From Mansonella perstans (lineage: Eukaryota; Nematoda; Chromadorea; Rhabditida; Onchocercidae), in assembly GCA_037074765.1 (NCBI GenBank), contig JBAMDO010000100.1:1-64000 (forward strand): a stretch of DNA of 64,000 nucleotides, in the 5' to 3' direction. Shown here piece by piece: positions 53,553 through 63,869 of the stretch. Every line of letters begins with the position of its first letter. Position 1 is the stretch's first letter. A model generated the notes under the pieces. It was given only the letters and a program-made list of their open reading frames with translations. It did not search any database and was not told where the DNA came from. The position numbers and the translations under genes were made by a program.

Positions 53553-56427
53553 GAAGCTCAGTTTTCTGGAAAAAGTCCGGCAATAGTTTTTGAAAAATAT
53601 TTGAAAAGATTTTAATATTAATCGAATTTGTGTATTTGTCAATTACGAGTGGATAAAATAAAGAAAAATAAAAAAGCAATAAAGTATGAAATATGAATGC
53701 TTTTTCTTTCTGCGTTTCCTTTTTCCACTTTTTTTGTCGATAATTTTGAGTAAATTAAATTTACCTTTCTTTTTTCCCATGATATAGAATTAATTTTTGT
53801 TTTTTTTTTTTAAAAAATATTGTAAATATCACCGAGATATTTAATTTCGGGCAGTAACACTTTATATCACTTTCTTCCATTTCAACCATTTGGATTTTCT
53901 TGTTGTGTAACATCTCCCGAAAAATTTCCACCGGAAGCTTGAACAGTGGTGTGTATTACTTTATGCCAGATCACTTTTGAGGATGGAAAAAGACAATATA
54001 CTTTTTTTGCTTTTTTTTGCTTTTTTTTGCTTTTTTTTGGTTTTCATAAATCAAACAGCAATTATCAGTCGTTAATCAATCATCAATCACCAATTATCAT
54101 CATCTATTTAGACTGTTTTATTCAATGATAAGCATATCATAAATCTCTTAGCATATCATAAATCTTTTAGTTCATCAAAAATTAAAAATTAAAACGATTG
54201 GGCAAAAATTCATTTGTTTTAATCTTTTTTCTCACTATTTTATTGAATGTAAGAATATTTGTTCTCGCTTTTAAATAATTAATGGTTAAAATTTAGGTTA
54301 AGATGATGTGTGCTTTTTTTACCATTTCATTTTCTAAAAGTGATAAAAAAAACCTGCAGTTTTTAACAAAGGATGTGGCAGAAGTTTGAATAGCATGCTT
54401 GGTTGCTCCACATACAAAATATTTACAAATGGCTAGTTCGTTAATATAATTGGCCACTGCAAAGCCATTATTATTACTTTAAGCAATACAAATATTTTAT
54501 TCTCATATAGATTTGTTTGTTTTCTCTAGAAAAGCTTTGATCGATTTCCTTCTCTTTTTTTCCTTGTTTTTTAATTCTTTGGCAGCCGTCAACCAAATGC
54601 AGGTGTTTTGCCGTGATACCCGACCCGATCATCCAATAATCTCCCTACATTGTTCCAGTCTTCATCATCATCCTCCTCCTCATCATCATCCCTCTTTTCA
54701 TACGTCAATCCTATATCACCCTGCTATTACTGAATACCACATGAATCAATTTACAACAGCTTACCATCTTCAGACCGATTGCTATCTATCAGTTATCTTG
54801 TAGGATGTGGTGTTTACCTAACTTGTATAATTTGGCTTGTTATTATTTTGAAAATTTGACTTGAAATTTGTTAAAAATTGTACTCTGTTAAGAATATTTT
54901 TCGCATTAATCAAAGGAATGATTCTGGCTGTTTTTATTTTAGATATAAATTACCACTGTACTAGCATTGATAAAAATAATTGCCTTAATTATATAAACGT
55001 ATTGGTTGTGCTTTTAGGAAATTGTTGAAAATGAAAAAAAAGAAGCATATTTAATTATGTAAAGCAATTTACGCCAAAAATGATTGTACCAAAATATCTT
55101 TTTCGCATTATAGCATATATAAAAAGAAAGATGCCTGACAGGAGGAGAGAGAATCTCAGGATATTAGCGATCAGGAATGAAAAGGTGTAAGTGGGATTTA
55201 CAATATTAGTTATCAAATTAAATCCCTTTGATTCAATTTCTGTGTTAGTTAAATTGTCGTTAAATATAACAAATTGACGCTTTTTTTCTTTAAAAATAAC
55301 TATCATTTGTTCTGGTTGTTTGAATTTTCAAAATTGTTACTTTGTTAAACGAAAAAAGAAAAACTGAACAAGTAGTTTTCATCAAACTACAATGTTATGC
55401 TATTTTAAGAACAAAACAAAAATTAATTTATATCGTAGAAAAAAAAGAAATATAAAATTAGTTTATTCAAAATTGTTGCCAAAAAAGTGAAAATTATAAG
55501 AGGACGAAGATTCGTAAACATTCGTATTTCATATTTCACCGCTTTTTTATTTTTTCGTAATTTTGTTCATTCATAACAAATATACAAATCTACTTATTGT
55601 TAAAACAAAATGCATAGGTTAATGGCTTTTTAAATTGTCAAATCCTGCCACATTTCATTACCTGCTTTTTCTCCTTTTTCTTATTTTTTGCTTTTTTTGT
55701 CTTTTGCAACATTTTATTTAATGCACTATATTATTTCACTAATAAATTTTGCAGTGATTTTTTGAAATTTAAAATTTTTTCATGAATCTGTAGTTTATTT
55801 AAGTGGCAAAAAAAACTGAAAAAATATTGAAAGCAAAAAAAGGAAAAATCAGTAATCATTGTAACGGAGAATTTCAATGATATCGACGAGTAACAGCACT
55901 GAAATTCAAGCATTTTGATAGTTGAAAAAATAAATAAACATTTTTGTTAAAAACGAAGTCGAAAAAAAATTTTTTGTGTTTGATGTAAATGTTTAAACTA
56001 TAAAAGTGATATTTGGTAGAATAGCATTTCCTTATTTTTTCATTTCCAATTATTTTGAATTTTTAGTTGAAATGAAAAATTGTTAGCAAAATTGAAAATG
56101 TATGTGATTTATCATTTATGCAAGTGTAATCAAATAATCTCGTCCTTTCGTTGTTTCGTGTCACCAATCGTTCACTTCATTTCTATCTTCCATTTTCGAA
56201 CAGGTGCTCTTCAATATGCAGAAATCAAACAACTTTCATACTATCTTTTTTCATATTTATATATGCTTTGTTTTTTTCTTTCTCATTTTTCTTTGTCATT
56301 TAGAAATTAATTTTTAAATTATCATTTTTCATACATACATCTGCAAATATTTTTCCTACTTTTTCATTTTTCAATGCTTTTTAATTCAAAGAAATTCATG
56401 TTATTAAAATAAATTTTAGGCTTCTAT
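53553..56427. other. Intergenic DNA with simple repeats
   Basis: A 10-bp tandem repeat (poly-T with GC interruptions) spans about 54001-54040. A frame at 54513-54803 begins with a hydrophobic signal-like stretch (LLFFSLFFNSLAAVNQ) and then becomes His/Pro-rich low complexity. It could be a secreted-protein first exon but has no confirmed partner. Confidence 0.45.
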
Positions 56428-56968
56428 TGTCGCGAAATTCATAACGCGAAAATTCCAATAGGTTTAAATCTGATTGTATTAATGTCTTTTATGAGCTACC
56501 TAATTAATCTCCTATCTCTTTGTTGTAGTCTGATCTCACATCCAATTATAAGCTGTCAAACTCTTTCCTACCATAAACTAACAAAGAGGCAGCTGCAACT
56601 AATATCTTATAAACAAAGCCATTTTGTAACTGTGCCGAAATCCTTTGTTTGATGATTATGCTTACATGCAATGTATTGTACCTTCTCAATCAAGCTTATC
56701 TTTACAAAGGATTTCGTTTTGTATGATCTTTAGCTTCTTGTAACTCAGCTCATTAATACTAGCTTTTCTCCGCCTACAATACTCAGTATATAAACTCTCA
56801 ATCATCCCAAAAAGACCATTTTTGGGATTTTGGGATTTGTTCACATCAACGGCTACTGGTTCTGTTCTCCTCATCATTACCATTTTTATTATATATTAAT
56901 GTTACCATTAAATACGCGTTGTATAATTGTTACATTATTCTCGCGATTATCCAATTATTCTAAATAAA

Positions 56969-56990
56969 GGTTTAATTACCCAAGTTTGAG
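56969..56990 (+). other. Exact 22-nt SL1 spliced-leader sequence inside the 5' LTR
   Basis: All 22 bases of the nematode SL1 leader (starts GGTTTAATTACCC, ends TTTGAG) are present and followed by GT, immediately after AATAAA. There is no SL RNA gene body here (no Sm-site or snRNA-like downstream sequence that I can see), so this is a leader embedded in an LTR. Confidence 0.9.
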
Positions 56991-57018
56991 GTGTCAACGC
57001 AGCTCAACTCAACGCAAC

Positions 57019-57040
57019 GGTTTAATCACTCAAGTTTGTG
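57019..57040 (+). other. Second, imperfect SL1 copy in the 5' LTR
   Basis: This 22-base segment matches SL1 at 19 of 22 positions. It lies 50 bp after the exact copy, separated by a spacer rich in CAACTCAACGCAAC. Confidence 0.85.
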
Positions 57041-57106
57041 ATTCGACTGTGCCACGTTACAAAAATTTTCCCGACAATATTTTTCGGTGCCACGAGCCGG
57101 GAACCA

Positions 57107-57497
57107 TGTCGAGCAACTTTATTGTCAACATAGAACCGGTACTACAAAAGTTGGGACAACTCATCGAGGAAACCAAGGGATTGGACTTAACGCCTCTCGA
57201 CGAGCAACTACCAAACAACGATCTCTCCAAACAATGCGAGGGGAGAAGAAGAATTCTCAAAGTATCAAATTCCTCGAACTATACATTGGCATGATCGAAT
57301 CGACCAATGAAAAATGGTTGGAATTTATCCAGACAGTTTCGTCGCCGCTGAAGAAGATGGAAGAGGAAGAAAAATATGCGAAGGTCATCAAGAAAAGGGT
57401 ATTTTAACTTTGTTAAATAGCGCTAGGAAATTGCATGTGCTTTGGAAAATACATTTACAGGAGATTGATGAAACATTAAAGGAAGGCGCCTCCTTTG
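57107..57497 (+). pseudogene. Gag-like remnant of the retrotransposon
   Basis: The open frame starts at the ATG at 57107, just after the primer-binding-like stretch, and runs to about 57292. Continuation is seen in a second frame (to about 57405) and then a third (to about 57500). At least two frame breaks therefore interrupt it, before it is cut off by the truncated second LTR. The segment is Lys/Glu-rich and helical, as expected of a gag N-terminus. It is non-functional. Confidence 0.55.
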
Positions 57498-58106
57498 TTT
57501 GATGATTATGCTTACATGCAATGTATTGTACCTTTTCAATCAAGCTTGTCTTTACAAAGGATTTCGTTTTTTATGATCTTTAGCTTCTTGTAACTCAGCT
57601 CATTAAGACTAGCTTTTCTCCGCCTACAATACTCAGTATATAAACTCTCAGTCATTCCAAAAAGACCATTTTTGGAAATTTTTGGGATTTTGGGATTTGT
57701 TCACATCCACGGCTGCTGGTTCGCTTCTTTTCATCATTACCACTTTTATTATATATTAATGTTACCATTAAATACGCGTTGTATATAATTGTACTCTCAA
57801 TCATCCCAAAAGACCATTTTTGGGATTTTGGGATTTGTTCACATCCACGGCTGCTGGTTCGCTTCTTTTCATCATTACCACTTTTATTATATATTAATGT
57901 TACCATTAAATACGCGTTGTATATAATTGTACTCTCAATCATCCCAAAAAGACCATTTTTGGGATTTTGGGATTTGTTCACATCCACGGCTACTGGTTCG
58001 CTTCTCTTCATCATTACCACTTTTATTATATATTAATGTTACCATTAAATACGTGTTGTATATAATTGTTACATAATTCTCGCGTTATCCAGTTATTCTA
58101 ATAAAA

Positions 58107-58128
58107 GGTTTAATTACCCAAGTTTGAG
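58107..58128 (+). other. Exact 22-nt SL1 sequence inside the 3' LTR
   Basis: Identical to SL1 over 22 bases and again placed directly after an AATAAA (58100-58105), one base further than in the 5' LTR. It is followed by GGTGCG-type sequence with GT immediately after the leader. Confidence 0.9.
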
Positions 58129-58166
58129 GTGCGAACACAATTCAACGCAGCTCAATTCAACACGAC

Positions 58167-58188
58167 GGTTTAATTACTCAAGTTTGAG
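58167..58188 (+). other. Second SL1-like copy in the 3' LTR (21 of 22)
   Basis: It differs from SL1 at a single position (CCC read as CTC) and starts 60 bp after the exact copy. It is closer to SL1 than the equivalent copy in the 5' LTR. Confidence 0.85.
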
Positions 58189-58264
58189 ATTCGACTGTGC
58201 CACGTAACAAAAAACTTTCCCGACATTTATTATTATTGGCTCGCATCCGTCCATTTTTTTCACA

Positions 58265-58453
58265 TCAAAAAAGTTGCGCTTTTATGAGTGATATCTTGCT
58301 GTCACTGCTAAAAAATGACCATTGCACTTCTCGATCCGGCTGGTCCGTGTGGTCACAGCTAACAGCAAAATTTTTGCGTTTGGGACAGCGTCCGCGCTTT
58401 CCTTCTAATCTACGGAAGCATAACATATGGAGGTGGCGGCGACACGGATCGCA
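58265..58453 (-). CDS. Candidate exon of a Cys- and Arg-rich protein (strand uncertain)
   Basis: After an acceptor ATTAACAG the minus strand reads CDPCRRHLHMLCFRRLEGKR, then GRCPKRKNF and AVSC, to a stop at 58265: 62 codons with five cysteines in less AT-rich DNA than the surroundings. The plus strand over the same bases is also open and contains GWSVWSQ and GQRPR, reminiscent of a thrombospondin type 1 repeat that has lost its cysteines, followed in another frame by YGGGGDTDRTVNVYC. Only one of these can be the ancestral coding strand. I cannot decide which. Confidence 0.3.
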   Translation of the reverse strand, partial: CDPCRRHLHMLCFRRLEGKRGRCPKRKNFAVSCDHTDQPDREVQWSFFSSDSKISLIKAQLF

Positions 58454-58824
58454 CTGTTAATGTATATTGTAGGATGTTGCGAACCAGATCTGGCGTAACA
58501 AACTACATCGGTTGTTAAATTATTGACAGAAATTATTTATTTACCAAATTATCCAGAGAATATATTTGTTTATTTGCTAAATAAAATCAGTCTTTTAATT
58601 ACTTCGTTTTAGAGATGTTTTATAGATATTTGGTCGATTATCAGTGGATTATCTCTATCTAACATAGTTTAAAACGGTTAAAATAAACTATACTGTTCTG
58701 TCTTTTTTTCATATTACAGATTTATTAAATATTGAAAGGATTTAAATGATGTCGGCAATCTTTAAAAGAAATATTGAGTAAGTTAATTGCATTTAATGTC
58801 AATATCAATTTTTATTTAAAAACA

Positions 58825-59085
58825 TCAGTTAATCTTTATAAAAGTAATTAGGCATACAATAATACTTATACAATTCACAACAATTAAAATTATACCAAGT
58901 TTTTCTTTACCGGATTCGTTTCCATTTGATACTTTTGCTATGCAAATTCTTTCAAAATACTTACAAATCATCCCAGCAACATTAAAATCTCGTATAATTT
59001 GGCATTTTTTTGGTTGATTTCTGACTATCTTTTGCACCAAGAGGACAGTGCATCTGCAATACTTCGCAGTATTAAATATTCGCAA
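58825..59085 (-). CDS. Candidate exon of a small Cys-containing membrane protein
   Basis: After TCTCGTCAG the minus strand is open for 86 residues from LRIFNTAKYCRC to a TGA. It has cysteines at CRC, KKC, MIC and RIC and a C-terminal hydrophobic segment LGIILIVVNCISIIVCLITF followed by IKIN, which would be a single membrane span with a tiny tail. It may be a terminal exon, or it may donate to the exon at 58453 through an internal GTATCA. The family is unknown and the 5' exons were not found. Confidence 0.35.
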   Translation of the reverse strand: MRIFNTAKYCRCTVLLVQKIVRNQPKKCQIIRDFNVAGMICKYFERICIAKVSNGNESGKEKLGIILIVVNCISIIVCLITFIKIN

Positions 59086-59099
59086 CTGACGAGAAAAAA

Positions 59100-61255
59100 A
59101 AAGTGCCTGCATTAAAAGTAATGATAACGTAGCAAAATGGCCAGCGATAACATTGTCGCTCCTTCCTCTACTACCTGTGGGTTCGAGAAATCGGGGACTC
59201 GAGAAAAGTGACCATTTTCTCTCCTTTTCCCATTACACCAGCGAGAAGTTTGTTACGACTAGAATAATTGTGTACTTATGTATATATTTAGTCTATAATA
59301 CAGTTTATTTCAGAAGTCAACTACTAATTGATTTGTTCTTGCGTATCCAAGATACTGGTCGTTGTAAGAAGGGTAAATCTATGGGAAAAATCAAGTCGAG
59401 CTCATCCCGTATTGGTTTTCAGCTTCAAAGGATCGAAAATTTAATAGGCTTATACTGCAATAACAAATAAATAGGAAAACAGTTGTTTTTACTAAAAAAA
59501 TTCGAATTTCATGCCTCCTGTATCCTTTGCATTTTTGATAAATTCCTGTATGCCCTAAATTTATTACTAAATCAGCAAGGGCAAGAAATATTTGGGGCTT
59601 ATGGAGGAATAAATTCAAAAAACAAATGTCTCTCATGTTTGAAAAGTGCAAATGCTACGTAACTTTTACGGTTATTACGCAACAAATCCGTAATCGTTAA
59701 AATAAATGTCCTCCCTTATATAAATACCTTTCTTTCAACAAAATTTCTTCAGCTATTAATTCTAAAAAACTGCAGACGTGAAACTTGTTACAAAATGATA
59801 AGACAGTAATTAAATTTCTGAAATTAGAAAGATTTAAAATCTAGAATTATTTTATACAAAAATTAGGAGAAGCTTAACTGAAAATTGATTGCTTATAATA
59901 AACATTATTGATTGTATCTATTGGAATCAATTGGAAGTGAGATAATATCACATTTAACAACATTCAATTTAATAGTCAATGTTGATTTTTTCCGTTCAGT
60001 ATATCACCAAATATGCTACCTGTTGAACGACATCTATGTGGATTAGATGAATTAGAATCATTCTTGCTTACGGCTATATAACGTCTTACTATCCTCCCGT
60101 ATTTCAGGAATTGTTGGAGCAAGTGCATAGCAATTGAAATCCCGATTTCACTGAGGCTATCGAAATTATTCTAGTCAACATATCTCCGTTGTAAAAATTC
60201 AACAAACAAAAGTGTAAATTTTTGTTACTACTATTCAAAAAAAACGAAATTATAATAAAACAGTCGAAACACGTATTAATAAATTAAAACAATTTTGTCT
60301 GAACGGAGGAAAAACAAAACTTTATTTTTCACAAATAATTTTCAAAAAAAAATCAAATTTTCATCACCAAATGATAAATTTTTTGAAAAATCTGTCAGAG
60401 ACCATAATAAATGCTTTGAATGACTGCTAAAAATTATTTATTGTAAATTATTAATTTGTAAAGTAACAGATGTGATCCGCAAACACATACACACGCATAG
60501 TTACAAACATACAAAGCTGAAAATCTTGACTTTTTACTGATCGAACAGAGAAATTCTTTCAGTAAAAAGATTGCGACTAAATTCAATCAGTTTTTAATGA
60601 TTAATTCAAAATGCAATTGTCACTAACCGCAAACAATGGTATTATGTTCACAACAATATGTAATACATATTGCAAAAGATATGTGAATTATTTGATCTGC
60701 ATCAATAAAAGAAGAAAAACTTCTTATCAATTTTTATCAATGTAGAATGGTTGGCTAATTACTGTTTATGTCATATCAACAATAAAAATATTGCAGTTTT
60801 TCGGAAATTTCTCAAATCTTTCATTTCACAAAAATTTGCTGAAAAAAATGAAAGATATTAAGAAATATTATTCAAAAACAGAAATAATGCAAGTAATGAA
60901 TGTTTTTCTTTTAAACACTGCATTTTCATTTTTCAGTAATTTCAATAATTTACTGAACATAATCAAGTACACTATATAATTTGTATACATTTTTGAGCTA
61001 AAATTTTTTGCTCATAATTTTTTTTTTCAAGTTTTACCACAGCAGTAACAATTATTTTAAGATAACAATATGCCACTAACATCAATTCAAATTAATTATT
61101 TCAAATTAATGTTGCGATAAAGAAGCATTAAAATACATCAAGTTTCATTTCGTTCGTCTTGACTTCAACTATGCGAATTTGGTAGGAAGCATCAAAAATA
61201 CGCGTCATCAATATAATCATCAACCTCATAATCATTATCAAACACCATATCATCA
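59100..61255. other. Intergenic DNA, no firm gene
   Basis: AT-rich sequence. The frames at 59153-59470 and 60791-60979 have no motif. A short minus-strand exon-like segment near 60080-60020 (acceptor TATATAG, donor GTAGCA) has no phase-compatible neighbour. Confidence 0.45.
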
Positions 61256-61259
61256 TTGA

Positions 61260-63866
61260 TCAATCAGCTTCTTCCAATGGAACAAATGGTGTTTGACCAC
61301 TATCTTCTCGATCTCCATTGTTGGATAAACTTCGCTTTTTCTTGTATTCACGATATGATCGTCTATTTTTTCGAGCAAAAAATATGCGATCATGATCCTG
61401 TAATGTAATTTATAAGAATATATGATGTTATTTATATCCATAAACATCATATATTGTTTTTAAAAATTTAAAATTTATATTTAAAAAATCATTCTGAAAA
61501 AAATTTAAACCTCGCCATTATCTTCATTATCTTCATTATCTTCATCTTCCAGTCCACATGATTCAGCGACAAGTGATTTCGCATTATCTTTCCATTCAAC
61601 TAACTTCATATATTTATATTCCAAACTAAAATAATGTTTCCCAAATTATGTTTGTCTTAAAAAATCTTTAAATTTCAAATTTTTAAAATTTTCAGTTACA
61701 AATAAAAGTATTGAATGAAAATACTTGCCAACTGTTTCAGTTGCTGAATTGGATTTAAAAAACAACCTTTTATTCTTGCGGTAAACCATAAAAATGATAA
61801 CACATAATGTGATAACAGTTAAAATAATGCCAGAAATAAGCAGCTGTAATCGTAATGTAAGTGTTGTACATTGCTGCATTCTCTCCTTTCTTACCATATC
61901 CGTTGCAGTACAGTAACTTAAATTAATTTAACATGCGTATAAATTTAAATTTGATATGGAAAATTTAATATAAATATTTCACCGAATTACATAATAAATT
62001 TTACCTTGCTGGTATACTGTGAACCGATTGCATTCCATTAATACATTCACCTTTAATTATACTGTAGTCTTGAATAGAACATATTGGACAAGCATGTGAT
62101 GAATAAATGATAATATGATACAAACAACCATCACAAGTGCCATCCGGGCAATTATTCGAAAGTTTTATCTGACAAAAAAAGAGTGGAAAATTTTCAAAGA
62201 ATTCGTTTAGATTAACAAAATCAGATTAAACTATAAAAAATTCGACTAAATTGAGAAATTTATAAAAAAATATGCCATATAAAATCAGTCTTTAAAAATA
62301 AGGAATGCATCAATGCAATTATTTGAAATCTATTAAAAATCTAAAAATCAAAAAATTAGTACTAATGGTTCGGTAATTTGTCGTAGATCACATTTCAATG
62401 TAACGGCGGTACGTACGCCATGTTGGCAAAGTTGTGTTGGTGATCCAGATGAGCCAAAGAAAAAATGAATGTCTGGTGACTCATTGCTTGTATTACTAAC
62501 ATTCTCTAAAAAAAAAAAAAGATTATTGATTTACGGCATAATTATTCCAGTACCAATGTAATATCTTAGCAAATGTATTAAAAAATTTTTGGACAAACCA
62601 ATGATATCAAATTCCCAATTGGTCAAATTGACGTATTCATTTGATTCTCTTCCAGACATTATAGCCAAAATTTTGTCGCCAATTCTATAAAAATTGTTTT
62701 TTAAGGTATGATCTACCCGCGCTACCTACCTGTAGCCATAATGTGACAATAAGTTCATAAATATTGGATGGAAAAGCAGTAAAGGTAAAAAAGTCCAATT
62801 CAGATTTGAAAAACATTAATGATTCGCTTTTTTTGTAACTTCAAAATTCTTGAAATTTTGAAATTTTGAAAAATTTTAATTTAAATTTTATCGATAGAAA
62901 TAATATACGCAATGGGTGAAGTGTGAAAAAAACGTTGTGTAACATTTGCGGTTGGATGCACTGGAAATGACGTTAAACGACAAATGTAAGCATTTACTAT
63001 TCCGGTATTATCTTGGCCCTGTAACAAATGATGATAGCCTTTTTTGAATTCTTTTTTTTTCATACATTTAATTTGATAGTCTTATTTGCACTTAAGCTTG
63101 TAAAATTCAAAAGTCGGTGAGCCCAACTATAAGTTTAATTTATAGACATAATTGACGCAAAAGATTTTACTTGATAAGATAAAGAAGCGCTTCCATATTC
63201 TGATGAAGCATAAGTTGCTTTACAAATTGCGCCATTTTCAGTTAAAAGCGAAATATTGTATAAATGAAAATATGATGCACCCTCATGTGCGAATACTTTA
63301 ACACCTTCAACTGTAAATGTTCTGGAAAAAAAGAACTAAATGATTTAATCGAAAAATTAAAATTTGATCTATATTATCAATTACCAATGAATTTAGCAAA
63401 TGCATTTTAATCAACTGTACAAATCAGATATTTTTGATCATAAAAAAAAGGAAAAAACAAAAAGAAAAATTTTTACTTTTAAACAATCGTTTCAGTCAGT
63501 AATTACTATTAATTAATCATGAAATAATTTTATGGATTAAAAACAAGAATGGTTTTACAATTTAAAAATTAAAATAAAATTCGAAATCCCAAAATTACTT
63601 TTAAATAAATTGTAGTTAATTAACTGGATTGAAATAAAGTAAAATTAATTGCAAAAATTGATTTACCGATTAAAAAAATATGAGAAGTTAAAATGATATG
63701 TTTTGTTGATAGTAGAATTTTCTAATGTCAATGTCCCATCAGATTTACATCGTATACCATCATAGGAGATAAGATTAGGACCACATGATATACAGCTTTT
63801 GATACCCAGTCGATCGCCTGTTGTATTCAACACTAATCCATTTGGACATTTTTTACATTCGTTATC
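61260..63866 (-). CDS. ELAPOR1/2 (EIG121/KIAA1324) family membrane protein, C-terminal half
   Basis: Exons in transcript order: 63866-63667, 63321-63171, 63018-62909, 62684-62599, 62505-62363, 62168-62005, 61916-61725, 61625-61511 and 61397-61260 (TGA), 432 aa, all phases matching; the gene continues beyond the right edge. The luminal part has Cys-rich blocks as in vertebrate ELAPOR: DNECKKCPNG, SCISCGPN, CPDGTCDGC and ACPIC, plus several N-glycosylation sequons. A single membrane span LLISGIILTVITLCVIIFMV is followed by a basic YRKNKR stop-transfer and the conserved LEYKYMKLV segment containing a YxxL-type sorting signal, then an acidic DNEDNEDNGE stretch and a C-terminal FVPLEEAD. Vertebrate ELAPOR1 is a type I endosome-lysosome/trans-Golgi protein linked to autophagy and secretory granules. 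Residue order and spacing make the family assignment strong. Confidence 0.88.
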
Positions 63867-63869
63867 CTA

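Larger units (their letters stand above)
56428..57076 (+). repeat. 5' LTR of the retrotransposon
   Basis: TG...CA-bounded repeat. It includes a TATATAAA at 56787-56794, an AATAAA at 56963-56968 and, directly after it, the exact SL1 leader sequence at 56969-56990. The 3' boundary is set at CCCGACA because the same sequence also follows the downstream copy. Confidence 0.75.
56428..58225 (+). mobile_element. Decayed LTR retrotransposon (probably BEL/Pao-like)
   Basis: The 5' LTR spans about 56428-57076 (starts TGTCGCG, ends CCCGACA). A short internal region contains a primer-binding-like stretch (CGGTGCCACGAGCCGGGAAC at about 57085) directly before an ATG at 57107, which opens a gag-like frame. 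The frame is broken by shifts and the internal region ends near 57490. A second LTR copy follows from about 57493 to 58225. It lacks roughly the first 210 bp of the LTR and carries a threefold ~138-bp internal repeat. Candidate 5-bp flanks are TCTAT and TTTAT (one mismatch). No protease, reverse transcriptase or integrase remains, so the copy is non-autonomous and dead. The BEL/Pao assignment rests on overall layout only. Confidence 0.75.
57493..58225 (+). repeat. 3' LTR copy, 5'-truncated and internally expanded
   Basis: It aligns with the 5' LTR from TCCTTTGTTTGATGATTATG (about 56641) to its end, so the first ~210 bp are missing. A unit of 138-149 bp starting ACTCTCAATCATCCC (first copy ACTCTCAGTCATTCC) is present three times (57644, 57793, 57931) but once in the 5' LTR. 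Confidence 0.8.

Noticed and set aside
56969..57060. A genuine SL RNA gene
   Set aside because: Only the 22-nt leader matches. The following sequence is LTR, is repeated in the second LTR, and shows no Sm-binding or snRNA-like body.
61725..61733. GC donor (G|GCAAGT) in the ELAPOR-like gene
   Set aside because: A GT donor three bases further (AA|GTATTT) gives the phase required by the next exon, so no GC-AG intron is needed here.
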